The notes beneath the pieces are model-generated. The model was not told where the DNA came from and made no database searches. It was given only the letters and a program-made list of their open reading frames with translations. Positions 26,990-36,499 of a stretch of 64,000 bases of DNA are shown here, one piece after another; within the stretch, counting starts at the first letter, position 1; every line of letters starts with the position of its first letter. The translations under genes were made by a program, and so were the position numbers. This stretch comes from Lutibacter oceani (GTDB lineage: Bacteria > Bacteroidota > Bacteroidia > Flavobacteriales > Flavobacteriaceae). The stretch is from NCBI RefSeq assembly GCF_003384935.1, contig NZ_QTTQ01000009.1, forward strand, positions 1,174,412 through 1,238,411. The letters are read 5' to 3'.

Positions 26990-28315
26990 TTAAATATATT
27001 GATTAATAATATTTTCAAACAATTCTTGTTTGCCACTTTTTAATGGTAATTCACCGTTTTCTTGTGCAATTTTATATAAATCTTGCATAGAAAGTTTACC
27101 TTCTTCAAAAGCTTTTCCGTTTCCAGTATCAAACGAACTATAACGTGCGGTTCTTAATTTATCATAAGGCGAAGAAGTAATAATTTTATCAGCAATTAAT
27201 AATGCTCTGGCAAAGGTGTCGGCCCCTCCTATATGTGCAAAAAATACATCTTCCATATCAGTTGAATTTCTTCTTATTTTTGCGTCAAAATTGATACCTC
27301 CACCTTGTAATCCACCTGCTTTAAGGAAAACTAGCATAGCTTCAGTAGTTTCTTGAATATTATTTGGAAATTGATCTGTATCCCATCCATTTTGGTAATC
27401 TCCACGGTTTGCATCTAAACTTCCTAACATTCCTGCTTTTGCAGAAGTTTCAATTTCGTGTTGAAAAGTGTGTTGCGCAAGCGTAGCATGGTTTACTTCA
27501 ATATTCATTTTAAAGTCTTTATCCAAACCATACTGACGTAAAAATCCAATAGCTGTAGCAGCATCAAAATCGTATTGATGTTTCATTGGTTCCATTGGTT
27601 TTGGTTCAATAAAGAAATTACCCTTAAATCCTTGTGCACGTGCATAATCTCTTGCCATAGTTAAAAACTGCCCCATATGGTCTAATTCTCTACCCATATC
27701 GGTATTTAGTAAAGACATATAACCTTCACGTCCCCCCCAAAAAACATAGTTTTCACCACCTAATTTAATTGTAGCATCTAAGGCTAATTTTATTTGTCCA
27801 CCAGCTCTTGCAACTACGTTAAATTCTGGATTTGTTGCAGCACCGTTCATGTAACGTGGATTTGAGAAACAGTTTGCAGTTCCCCATAATAATTTAATAC
27901 CTGAAGCAGCTTGTTTTTCTTTAATATAATCTGTAATTAAATTTAATCTTTCTTCAGATTCAGCAAAAGTTGTACCTTCTTGAATTAAATCGAAATCGTG
28001 GAAGCAGAAATAATCAAATCCCATTTTGCTAATAAATTCAAATGCAGCATCAGCTTTATCTTTTGCTGCTTGAATTGGATCTGAAGCTTCATCCCATGCA
28101 AAATTTTGTGTTCCTGGTCCAAAAGGATCTCCTCCTTGTCCACAGAATGTGTGCCAGTATGCAATTGCAAATTTAAAATGCTCACGCATTGTTTTTCCTG
28201 CAACAAATTGATCTGGGTTGTAATACTTAAATGCGAAAGGATTGTCAGATTCCTTTCCTTCAAATTTAATTTCACCAATACCTTTAAAGTATTCTTTGTT
28301 TCCTAAAATTGCCAT
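26990..28315 (-). CDS. xylA: Xylose isomerase
   Basis: Converts D-xylose to D-xylulose. The 441 residues carry family landmarks: [18 protein letters not shown] (His catalytic), the conserved [34 protein letters not shown] (metal ligands Glu) and [15 protein letters not shown]. Length fits the class II isomerases of about 440. It lies between xylB and xylT. Confidence 0.97.
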   Translation of the reverse strand: MAILGNKEYFKGIGEIKFEGKESDNPFAFKYYNPDQFVAGKTMREHFKFAIAYWHTFCGQGGDPFGPGTQNFAWDEASDPIQAAKDKADAAFEFISKMGFDYFCFHDFDLIQEGTTFAESEERLNLITDYIKEKQAASGIKLLWGTANCFSNPRYMNGAATNPEFNVVARAGGQIKLALDATIKLGGENYVFWGGREGYMSLLNTDMGRELDHMGQFLTMARDYARAQGFKGNFFIEPKPMEPMKHQYDFDAATAIGFLRQYGLDKDFKMNIEVNHATLAQHTFQHEIETSAKAGMLGSLDANRGDYQNGWDTDQFPNNIQETTEAMLVFLKAGGLQGGGINFDAKIRRNSTDMEDVFFAHIGGADTFARALLIADKIITSSPYDKLRTARYSSFDTGNGKAFEEGKLSMQDLYKIAQENGELPLKSGKQELFENIINQYI

Positions 28316-28342
28316 TGTATGTTGTTTTTTGTTGTTATAATT

Positions 28343-29827
28343 TTATTTACTATTTAAAATAAGGTTTAATTCTTTTTTCCAGTTTTGATAAGCTTTTAAA
28401 TAGGGTTCTTTGTCTTTAAAAGGCATAAAGGTCATTACATGGTCATTTTCAATTATCAGTTTTCCATAAGTTTCAAAATCACCTTTGTGTAAACCTGCAG
28501 CTCGAGCTGCACCTATTGCGCCAGTTGTATTGTATATTTCAATTTCTTGCGCTATTAAAGTAGCCACAGTATTTGCAAAAATTTCTGATCTAAATAAATT
28601 ATCATTTCCAGCTCTCATTACATTTATATTAATTCCGTCTGATTTTAGAATTTCCATTCCATAAACAAATGAAAATGCAATACCTTCTAAGGCTGCTCTA
28701 CAAATATGGGCTTTATGATGATTGTTTAAATTTACATTTACAAGTCGTGTACCTATTTCCATATTGTTTAACATTCTTTCAGCTCCATTACCAAATGGGA
28801 GCATGCAAACTCCATCTGAACCAACAGGTATTTCCGAAGCCAAATTATTCATTTCTTCATAAGAACTAACCGCTAAATTGTTTAGCAACCACCTGTATTG
28901 AATTCCTGCTCCGTTAATATTTAGTAATTTTCCAATTCTTGGAATAGATTTTTTATAGTTTACGTGTGCAAAATTATTAACACGTGTACTTTCTTTACCA
29001 GATAAGTTATCTGTAACTGCATAAACAACACCTGATGTTCCACCGGTTGCAGCTACTTCACCAGGATTAAATACATTTAAAGAAAGTGCATTATTTGGCT
29101 GATCTCCTGCGCGGTAAAAAATAGGTGTTCCAGTAGCTAAACCACTTTCTTGTTCGCCTTTTTCATCTACTTTGCATTGGATTCCAAATGTATCAACAAT
29201 TTCTGGCACTAATAATTTATCAATACCATAATATTCTAAAAGAAAATCAGCAATGGAATCATTTTTAAAATCCCAAAATATGCCTTCTGAAAGTCCTGAT
29301 ATTGTGGTGTTTATTTCGTTTGAAAATCGATAAGCAATATAATCTCCAGGCAACATAAACTTGTAAATATTCTTATAAATTTCAGGTTCATTTTCTTGTA
29401 CCCATTTTAACTTTGATGCCGTAAAATTTGCTGGAGAATTTAGTAAATGCGACGCGCACTTTTCGGGGCCAATATTTTTTAATGCTTCATTACCAATTTG
29501 CACAGCTCTGCTATCGCACCAAATAATACTTTTTCGAAGCGAGTTTCCTTCTTTATCAACTATAACCAAACCGTGCATTTGGTAAGAAATACCAATACCT
29601 TTAATTTGAGTTCTAGAAATGTTATGAATCTTTTTTAATTTTTGAATGGATTTACAAATATGTTGCCACCATTCTTCAGGTTCTTGTTCTGCCCAACCAT
29701 TTTTTAAAGCGAGCATACTCATTTCTGTTTCTGGCTCTTGAACAACACCCAGGCTTTTTCCTGTTGAAATTTCTACTAAAGCTGCTTTAATAGATGAACT
29801 TCCTAAATCAAATCCTATGTAATACAT
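28343..29827 (-). CDS. xylB: Xylulokinase
   Basis: Phosphorylates D-xylulose to xylulose-5-phosphate. The 494 residues are a FGGY kinase: N-terminal YYIGFDLGSSSIKAALVEI, ISYQMHGLVIVDKEGNSLR, and C-terminal ATP-site AATGGTSGVVYAV and GAIGAARAAG. Lies between the GntR gene (4 nt) and xylA, forming one operon. Confidence 0.96.
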   Translation of the reverse strand: MYYIGFDLGSSSIKAALVEISTGKSLGVVQEPETEMSMLALKNGWAEQEPEEWWQHICKSIQKLKKIHNISRTQIKGIGISYQMHGLVIVDKEGNSLRKSIIWCDSRAVQIGNEALKNIGPEKCASHLLNSPANFTASKLKWVQENEPEIYKNIYKFMLPGDYIAYRFSNEINTTISGLSEGIFWDFKNDSIADFLLEYYGIDKLLVPEIVDTFGIQCKVDEKGEQESGLATGTPIFYRAGDQPNNALSLNVFNPGEVAATGGTSGVVYAVTDNLSGKESTRVNNFAHVNYKKSIPRIGKLLNINGAGIQYRWLLNNLAVSSYEEMNNLASEIPVGSDGVCMLPFGNGAERMLNNMEIGTRLVNVNLNNHHKAHICRAALEGIAFSFVYGMEILKSDGININVMRAGNDNLFRSEIFANTVATLIAQEIEIYNTTGAIGAARAAGLHKGDFETYGKLIIENDHVMTFMPFKDKEPYLKAYQNWKKELNLILNSK

Positions 29828-29831
29828 AATT

Positions 29832-30833
29832 TTATAATGATTCTCTTACTATTAATTTTGTTGCAATATATGTTTGCATTGGTTTATCTTCTGTTATAAA
29901 TGCTGCTGCTTTTGTACCTAGCTCTTTAAAATCTGTTGAAATCACAGAAATGCCTTTATAAATAAATTTTTTCATAGGGGTTTCATTGTAAGATAAAAAC
30001 CCAACATCTTTTCCCGGCTCTAAATTTTTTTCCCTGCATTGTTCTAAAAATGCACCTAATATTCGATCACTAACGCTTAAATAAGCTACATCTTTTTCGA
30101 TATTAAATTCTTTAGAATTTGTAATAATCTTAAAATTAAAATTGAACTTTTTACAATATTTTTTAAAATAAACTACTGTTTCTAAAGGGTGATTTGTAAA
30201 AGTTGGATATATAAAAGAAAGCTCTTTATATTTTCCAAATAAGTCAGTTGCTCCTTCTAAGCTATTGTAAAATGATTGCCCAAAATCTTGAAATACATAA
30301 TTATTTTCAGGTTTAGAAAGAATATTCCAATCTATTAACAAAAGTTTTTCATTACTAATTTTTGATAATACAATTGGCACTTCTGTATTATCAAATCCCA
30401 TTACAACATATTTATAATATTTACCAATACTGTTATTTATAATGGTTTTAAAATTGTCAATATTGTAATGATGAAACTGGACATCTGTAATAAAATTTTC
30501 CGGCAAATTATTTATAAATGAATGATATAAAACCTCTTTATAGGCTTTAAATGTGTCTAAAACTAGCAATACTTTTCTAGTTTCATTTGCAACATAATAA
30601 CCTTTATTTGGAACCGATTCTATAACTCCGTTTTCTTTTAAAATTGAATACGCCTTAAAAACAGTATCTCTTGATAATTGATTTGTTTTACAAACACTAT
30701 TAACTGAAGGCAATGCATCTCCAGTATGTAAAATGTTTTTTGCAATAGATTCATTAATAGCATTCACAATTTGCTGATATTTAGGAATATCGCTATTGTG
30801 ATTTATAATTAATGTAAAATTATTTTTCAACAT
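29832..30833 (-). CDS. GntR family regulator with sugar-binding-like C-terminus
   Basis: A 333-residue regulator. Residues about 15-75 form a GntR winged helix (HTGDALPSVNSVCKTNQLSR, GVIESVPNKGYYVA). The C-terminal 240 residues resemble periplasmic-binding/LacI-type ligand domains (YVVMGFDNTEVPIV, GKDVGFLSYNETPMKKFIYK, ISVISTDFKELG). The first gene of the xyl operon; by position it senses xylose or a related sugar. A palindrome at 30839-30858 precedes it. Confidence 0.88.
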   Translation of the reverse strand: MLKNNFTLIINHNSDIPKYQQIVNAINESIAKNILHTGDALPSVNSVCKTNQLSRDTVFKAYSILKENGVIESVPNKGYYVANETRKVLLVLDTFKAYKEVLYHSFINNLPENFITDVQFHHYNIDNFKTIINNSIGKYYKYVVMGFDNTEVPIVLSKISNEKLLLIDWNILSKPENNYVFQDFGQSFYNSLEGATDLFGKYKELSFIYPTFTNHPLETVVYFKKYCKKFNFNFKIITNSKEFNIEKDVAYLSVSDRILGAFLEQCREKNLEPGKDVGFLSYNETPMKKFIYKGISVISTDFKELGTKAAAFITEDKPMQTYIATKLIVRESL

Positions 30834-30838
30834 ATGCT

Positions 30839-30858
30839 ATACTGTTCTGTTCCGGTAT
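30839..30858. promoter_or_regulatory. Candidate GntR operator
   Basis: ATACTGTTCTGTTCCGGTAT is an imperfect inverted repeat (ATACYG-N8-CRGTAT, five of six arm pairs match) just upstream of the GntR start at 30833. Autoregulation is inferred from position only. Confidence 0.4.
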
Positions 30859-30965
30859 GTAAATTTAATTGTTTTTTTCTAATAAAAAAGAAATGTTTAT
30901 AAAAAATATAGCTACTAAAATTTATATAAAATCTGTATATTCGAGTAAGAATCTCCATTTTATAT

Positions 30966-32012
30966 ATGAAAGACAATAAAGACGTCACCATTTATGATAT
31001 TGCCAAAAAATTAAATCTCTCTAGTTCTACAATTTCTAGGGCTTTAAAAGATCATAAAAGCATTAGTGAAAAAACTATTAGTAGGGTAAAAAAAACAGCA
31101 CAGGAAATGGGGTATCGACCAAATATTTTGGCTGCAAGTTTAAGGAGTAAAAACACTAAAACCATCGGAGTTTTGGTTCCTACAATTTCACAACCATTTA
31201 TATCTTCATTAATTAGCGGAATTGAAATTACAGCTCAAAAAGCAGGTTACAATGTTATTATTACACAGTCTCATGACTCTTATCAAGAAGAAGTAAATAA
31301 AACTAAAACTCTGTATAACAGTAGGGTAAGTGGAGTTGTTTGCTCTTTAGCCATGCAAACTCAAAACACTTCTCATTTTCAACAATTTTTAAATAAAAAT
31401 ATACCAATTGTATTTGTTGATAGAGTTCCTAAAAATTTTAATACCTACAAAGTAATGATCAATAATTATACTGCAGGTTTTAAAGCAACTGAACACCTTA
31501 TTTTTAAAGGTTGTAAAAGAATTGCTCATTTTTATGCTGGTTCTGAATTTGGGAATTTATATAGCGAGCGAAAAAGAGGTTATTTACATGCCTTAAAGAA
31601 GCATCATTTACCTATTGATAAAGAATTAATTATATACTTGAATGAAGTTACTTATGAAGAGGGAAAACGAGCTAGTCATATTTTATTAGATCTAAAAAAC
31701 CCACCCGATGGTATTTTCTCCCTAAATGATACAACAGGTGTTGCTGCTATTCAGGTTGCAAAAAAAAGAGGTATAAAAGTTCCTCAAGATTTGGCGATAA
31801 TTGGTTTTAACAATGATCCAATTTCTCATATTATCGACCCAAGTTTATCAACAATTACAAACCCTGCAATTAAAATGGGTAAAACTTCGGCCAAAATTAT
31901 TTTAAAACATTTTGATTCAACCGAGAAAAATGATATTGCTGAAATTACATTTTTAAATACTGAAGTTTTAGCAAGAGAATCTTCAAATAAAATTAATTTT
32001 AAAATTTCTTAG
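30966..32012 (+). CDS. LacI family transcriptional regulator
   Basis: A 348-residue repressor. The HTH and hinge (TIYDIAKKLNLSSSTISRAL, MGYRPNILAASLRSKNTKTI) and the sugar-binding domain (IGVLVPTISQPFISSLISGI, LNDTTGVAAIQVAKKRGIKV) are all present. It is divergent from the GntR gene, and its stop codon touches the GH3 stop codon without a single base between. A likely operator lies at 34357-34370, upstream of GH3. Confidence 0.93.
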   Translation: MKDNKDVTIYDIAKKLNLSSSTISRALKDHKSISEKTISRVKKTAQEMGYRPNILAASLRSKNTKTIGVLVPTISQPFISSLISGIEITAQKAGYNVIITQSHDSYQEEVNKTKTLYNSRVSGVVCSLAMQTQNTSHFQQFLNKNIPIVFVDRVPKNFNTYKVMINNYTAGFKATEHLIFKGCKRIAHFYAGSEFGNLYSERKRGYLHALKKHHLPIDKELIIYLNEVTYEEGKRASHILLDLKNPPDGIFSLNDTTGVAAIQVAKKRGIKVPQDLAIIGFNNDPISHIIDPSLSTITNPAIKMGKTSAKIILKHFDSTEKNDIAEITFLNTEVLARESSNKINFKIS

Positions 32013-34277
32013 TTAATTTACCATTATAATAGCCTCTGCCATTTTTGCTGCTCCAAGTTCAAAACTTCTTTTCATTGGGCTTGTACCTCCAATAAATATT
32101 TTAAATTTTCCAGGTTCAATTATTCTTTTTCCGTTATTATCAACTATTTCAAAAGCTTTTGGTGAAAGCTCAAATATTACTTTTTTAGAAGTTCCAGGTT
32201 CTAAACTGATTCGTTTTGTTTTAATAAGTTGTGAATTAGGTACTGTAACTGAAGCTTCTAAATCTGAAATATATACTTGGACAACTTCATCTGATTTTAC
32301 ATTCCCTGTATTTGCTACGTTAACTACTACAGAAATATTTTCTGTTTTTGAAATGGAAGTTGATGAAACTTTTATATCATTATAAGAAAAAGTGGTGTAA
32401 CTCAATCCAAATCCAAAAGGGTACAATGGATCTTCATTCATGTATTTATAGGTTCTCCCTTTCATTGAATAATCATCATAAGCTGGTAATTGATCCAAAG
32501 ACTTTGGAAATGTTATAGGCAATCTTCCCGAAGGAGAAACATTTCCAAAAATAATATCTGCAACTGCTGTACCACCTTCTTCACCTGGATACCAAATAAA
32601 TAAAACCGCATCTGATAATGCTGCAACTTCAGCTAAATTTATAGGACTTCCTCCAGTAATTACTGTAACAATTGGCTTTTTATCTTCAGGATTTTGGTCT
32701 GCAGTTTTTCTTAAATCTTTTAGGTATTCTAATTGATTTTGAGGTAAATTATAATCTAGTCTGTCACCAGCGGTATTTGAATCTATTGAATCTCCTTCTT
32801 CACCTTCCAATTGACTGGAAACACCTAAAACTACAATAGTAACATCACATTCTCCAGCATTTCCTGTTGCATAGTTTATTGGGTTTATGGAAGGCTTATT
32901 AAGCATAGACCCAAGTCTAAATTGTAATTGACTAGCAGGATTTATTGCGGCAGTAATGCCTTCTAAAATAGTCACCATATTTGGGTTTACACCATAATAA
33001 TTTCCTAAAAGTATTTCTATACTGGCTGCATTTGGCCCTGTAACAAAATAATTTGGTAAGTCATTCTTTAAAGGTAAAACACCATTGTTTTTCAACAATA
33101 CAATCCCTTTTTGAGCAACTTCTTTTGCTAACAATCTATGCTCTTTACTATCTACAATATCTCCAGAAATAGCATCATAAGGATTCGTTCCTGATGGATC
33201 AAATAATCCTAATTTAAATCTTGTTTTTAATAAAATTGCAAGTTGCTTATCAATTTCCTTTTCTGTAATTAATCCTTTTTCAACCGCAAGTGGTAAAGCT
33301 CCATAAGAATCACCACAATTTAAACTTACTCCACTTTTTACCGCAAGTGCAGCTGCCTCTTCAGCCGTTTTCACCACTTTATGACCGTTATCTGCATAAA
33401 AATCTACTATTGCCCAACAATCACTTAAAACATGACCTTTAAAATTCCATTCCCCTATTAGCACATCTGATATTAAATATTTATTTGCGCAACAAGGCTC
33501 TCCATTGGTACTATTATACGCGCACATTACAGCTTCTACATTTGCTTCTTCAACCAATGCTTGAAAAGCTGGTAAATAGGTTTCCCATAAATCTTTTTGT
33601 GAAACTTCTGCATTGTATTCATGTCGTAATTTTTCAGGTCCGCTATGCACAGCATAATGCTTTGCACAGGCAGCAGTTTTTAAATAATTAGGATTATCTC
33701 CTTGCAGTCCTTTAACAAAAGAAGTTCCTATAATACTTGTTAAATATGGATCCTCTCCATAAGTTTCCTGACCTCTACCCCATCTTGGATCTCTAAAAAT
33801 ATTGATATTTGGGGTCCAAAAAGTTAACCCATTATACTGAATATTATAACCTTTCGCTTTTGATCTATTATGTATGGCTCTTGCTTCATCTGAAACTGCA
33901 GAAGAAACTCTATAAGCTAAATCTGAGTCAAAGGTTGCTCCTAAACCAATAGCTTGTGGAAAAACCGTTGCAGCTGCAGAACGTCCAACTCCATGTAATG
34001 CTTCATTCCAATAACTATAAGGTAAAATTCCCAAACGTTCAATTCCTGAAGTGTTATGCATCATTTGATCTGCTTTTTCTTCAATAGTTAGTCTGGAAAT
34101 AAGGTCTTGAATTCTTAAATCAATAGAAAGAGAGGTATCAAAAAAAGGGAGTGTATCTGTTAGCTGACTAGAAGATTTATTGAAATTTTCAGCTTTTTTA
34201 ATGTCATTCTTTTTACATGAAATTATTAATAAAAAGACTACTAATAGTTTTAAAAGATTTCGTGAAATTGTTTTCAT
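32013..34277 (-). CDS. GH3 family glycosidase (beta-xylosidase/glucosidase) lipoprotein
   Basis: A 754-residue exported hydrolase. The signal ends LIISCKKND, with a lipidated Cys at 21. The GH3 barrel holds the nucleophile Asp in HVLSDCWAIVDFY, and the usual KHYAVHSGPE and ANVEAVMCAYNS segments. A second domain (about 400-620) and a C-terminal fibronectin-III-like domain (from about 660, DEVVQVYISDLEASV) follow. SDCWA is typical of the beta-xylosidase branch. It convergently abuts the LacI gene with no spacer. Confidence 0.93.
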   Translation of the reverse strand: MKTISRNLLKLLVVFLLIISCKKNDIKKAENFNKSSSQLTDTLPFFDTSLSIDLRIQDLISRLTIEEKADQMMHNTSGIERLGILPYSYWNEALHGVGRSAAATVFPQAIGLGATFDSDLAYRVSSAVSDEARAIHNRSKAKGYNIQYNGLTFWTPNINIFRDPRWGRGQETYGEDPYLTSIIGTSFVKGLQGDNPNYLKTAACAKHYAVHSGPEKLRHEYNAEVSQKDLWETYLPAFQALVEEANVEAVMCAYNSTNGEPCCANKYLISDVLIGEWNFKGHVLSDCWAIVDFYADNGHKVVKTAEEAAALAVKSGVSLNCGDSYGALPLAVEKGLITEKEIDKQLAILLKTRFKLGLFDPSGTNPYDAISGDIVDSKEHRLLAKEVAQKGIVLLKNNGVLPLKNDLPNYFVTGPNAASIEILLGNYYGVNPNMVTILEGITAAINPASQLQFRLGSMLNKPSINPINYATGNAGECDVTIVVLGVSSQLEGEEGDSIDSNTAGDRLDYNLPQNQLEYLKDLRKTADQNPEDKKPIVTVITGGSPINLAEVAALSDAVLFIWYPGEEGGTAVADIIFGNVSPSGRLPITFPKSLDQLPAYDDYSMKGRTYKYMNEDPLYPFGFGLSYTTFSYNDIKVSSTSISKTENISVVVNVANTGNVKSDEVVQVYISDLEASVTVPNSQLIKTKRISLEPGTSKKVIFELSPKAFEIVDNNGKRIIEPGKFKIFIGGTSPMKRSFELGAAKMAEAIIMVN

Positions 34278-34356
34278 ATAAAATGTTTGTTTGGTTAACT
34301 CAAACTAAAGTTAAAAAAATTAAAAATATACGGGAGTTTTATAAATTTTAAATAAA

Positions 34357-34370
34357 CGCAACCGATTGCG
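34357..34370. promoter_or_regulatory. LacI-type operator CGCAACCGATTGCG
   Basis: CGCAA and TTGCG form a 14-bp palindrome around CCGA, with the central CG preferred by LacI-family proteins. It lies 80 nt upstream of the GH3 start and 69 nt upstream of the GH67 remnant, so it could control both directions. Binding by the neighbouring LacI protein is inferred. Confidence 0.65.
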
Positions 34371-34438
34371 AAATTAATTTATTTTATATAAATTAACAAC
34401 ATAATAAAAGGATTTAATTTCTATATTAAGATCCTTTT

Positions 34439-35165
34439 TTGCAGGCAAATTGGTTTGAATTTGGTGGCTTAGCTTTGGATACTTATTTAGATGCAAGCAC
34501 TATTGCAGAAGAATGGATTCGTTCATCTTTTTCAAACGATGCTAATTTTGTTAAGCCTATAAAAGAAGTGATACTCAATTCCAGAAAAGCAGTTGTAAAT
34601 TATATGACTCGGTTAGGATTACATTATATAATGGATACCGAGTACCATTATGGTCGTGAGCCTTTGGTAGGAAATATTTCAAGACCCGAATTAAATCCTG
34701 TGTATTATCATAAAGCTGACAAATATTGGGTAGAATTTAATCGTACAAATACAGCAAGCAGTGCAATCAGTTAATACGCACTAGAAATTGCTGAATTATT
34801 TAGTAATTTAGCAACTTGTTCGGAAAAAGATTTACTGTGGTTTCATCATTTATCATAGGATTATAAATTAAAAGTTGGAAATACCCTTTTGGGATCGAAT
34901 TGCATTAAAATATCAAGAAGGCGTTAATGATGTTGAAACAATGGTTAAAACTTGGAATAACATGAAAAATTATGTGGTTGAGCAACGTTATAACGAGGTT
35001 AAAATTTTATTATATATTCAATATAAAGAGGCAAAGAGGTGGCGAGATACTTGTTTTATTTTCAACAATTTTTTGAAAAAGAATTATCAAAAAGGAGTTA
35101 AAATGCCAACACAAACATTAGAATATTTTAAATCCTCAAAATTTCCTTTTGCTCCAGAAAATTAA
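34439..35165 (+). pseudogene. GH67 alpha-glucuronidase, C-terminal remnant with stops and a frameshift
   Basis: The reading QANWFEFGGLALDTYLDAST and YYHKADKYWVEFNRTNTASS matches the C-terminal third of GH67 alpha-glucuronidases, which remove 4-O-methylglucuronic acid from xylo-oligosaccharides. In-frame stops lie at 34772-34774 (TAA) and at the TAG within LLWFHHLS-stop-DYKLK (near 34856). A frameshift near 34886-34890 moves the rest (WDRIALKYQEGVNDVETMVK ...) to another frame, which then reaches CCAGAAAATTAA at 35165. The N-terminal ~470 residues are absent: the family segment starts at the very edge of a junction near 34438. It is not functional as read. Confidence 0.9.
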
Positions 35166-35166
35166 A

Positions 35167-35214
35167 AATAATAAAATAGCAATAGTTACTGGCAGAAATA
35201 GTATTGGATTTTAA
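35167..35214 (+). pseudogene. 16-codon scrap of a short-chain dehydrogenase N-terminus
   Basis: The frame NNKIAIVTGRNSIGF then TAA matches the dinucleotide motif of short-chain dehydrogenases (KIAIVTGG-SSGIG type), with residues missing in the glycine loop. It starts 2 nt after the GH67 remnant and ends 6 nt before uxuA. SDR-type fructuronate reductases often sit beside uxuA, so this is probably the fossil of one; the remainder appears to have been deleted. Confidence 0.65.
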
Positions 35215-35220
35215 TTTAGT

Positions 35221-36402
35221 ATGATTATGAAACAAATGCAACAAACCATGCGTTGGTATGGACCTAACGATACAATTAGTTTAAAAGATATTAAACAATG
35301 TGGAGTAACAGGCATTGTAACTGCTTTGCATCAAATACCGGTTGGTGATATTTGGACAGTTGAAGACATTAAAAAAAGGCAACAAATTATCCGTGATGCT
35401 GGAATGGAATGGGTTGTAATTGAAAGTTTACCCGTTCACGAAGATATAAAAAGAGCCTCTGGAAATTTTAAAAAATATATTGAAAACTATAAAATTAGTA
35501 TTCAAAATATTTCAACATGTGGTCTTAAAGTAATAACATACAACTTTATGCCAATTTTAGATTGGGTAAGAACAGACCATGCATTTGAGAACCCTGATAG
35601 TACTAAAGCATTACTTTATAACAAAGAAGCTTTTATTTATTTTGATGTGTTTTTATTGAATAGACCAAATGCAAAAAATGATTTTACTGAAAAGGAAATT
35701 GAAGATGCATTGATTTTAGGAAATAAACTTTCCGAAACAGAAAAAAACAAATTATTTAAAAATGTTTTATTAGGATTGCCAGGTAGTAAAGAAGATTTTA
35801 CGGCTGAAAAAATCTTATCACTTTTGGATGATTATAAAAATATTGATGATTCTCAATTAAGAGCTAATTTAATTTATTTTTTATCTGAAGTTGCTCCAAT
35901 TGCACAAGAACTGGGTGTAAAGTTAGCAATTCATCCAGATGATCCACCTTTCTCAGTTTTAGGTTTGCCAAGAATTCTTTGTACAGAAAACGATATTAAA
36001 AAGATTTTTAATGCAGTTCCAATAAATGCCAATGGGTTATGCTATTGCACAGGTTCTTTAGGTGCCAATCCAACCAATAATTTGGAAAAGATTATTGATG
36101 AATGGGGAGATAGAATTCATTTTTTACACTTAAGAAATGTTAAAAGAGAAAATGAGAGTGTTTTTAGAGAATCGGAACATTTAAATGGTGACAATCCTAT
36201 GGAAAGCATAGTTGAAAAACTAATTATTTTAATGAATCAAAGAAATATTAGCTTACCAATGCGGCCGGATCACGGTTTTTTACATTCTTTAGAAGAAGGA
36301 AAAGAACAATATCCTGGCTATTCCCTAATTGGTAGATTAAAAGGTTTAGCCGAATTGAGAGGATTGGAAAAAGGGATTGCTTTCAAATTAAAAAATCTCT
36401 GA
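35221..36402 (+). CDS. uxuA: Mannonate dehydratase
   Basis: Converts D-mannonate to 2-keto-3-deoxygluconate in glucuronate breakdown. The 393 residues (E. coli UxuA 394) start MKQMQQTMRWYGPNDTISLK, with IYFLSEVAPIAQELGVKLAI, HPDDPPFSVLGLPRILCTEN and the C-terminal MRPDHGFLHSLEEGKEQYPG. It is intact although the adjoining GH67 and SDR genes are decayed. The second ATG at 35227 is another possible start. Confidence 0.95.
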   Translation: MIMKQMQQTMRWYGPNDTISLKDIKQCGVTGIVTALHQIPVGDIWTVEDIKKRQQIIRDAGMEWVVIESLPVHEDIKRASGNFKKYIENYKISIQNISTCGLKVITYNFMPILDWVRTDHAFENPDSTKALLYNKEAFIYFDVFLLNRPNAKNDFTEKEIEDALILGNKLSETEKNKLFKNVLLGLPGSKEDFTAEKILSLLDDYKNIDDSQLRANLIYFLSEVAPIAQELGVKLAIHPDDPPFSVLGLPRILCTENDIKKIFNAVPINANGLCYCTGSLGANPTNNLEKIIDEWGDRIHFLHLRNVKRENESVFRESEHLNGDNPMESIVEKLIILMNQRNISLPMRPDHGFLHSLEEGKEQYPGYSLIGRLKGLAELRGLEKGIAFKLKNL

Positions 36403-36499
36403 AACTAATTTAATGTTTAAAATTCAAGTTGTCTATAAAATGCCTCACTCACTAATTTTTAAGCTAATTTGAAGATTTTGACAATATAGATATCAATTA

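Noticed and set aside
34439..34774. A 111-residue open frame that looks like a gene
   Set aside because: It is the GH67 C-terminal third beginning with TTG in mid-domain, followed by stops and a frameshift in the same family sequence, so I list it as a pseudogene.
34875..35165. A second 96-residue frame
   Set aside because: It continues the same GH67 domain in another frame and starts from TTG within it.
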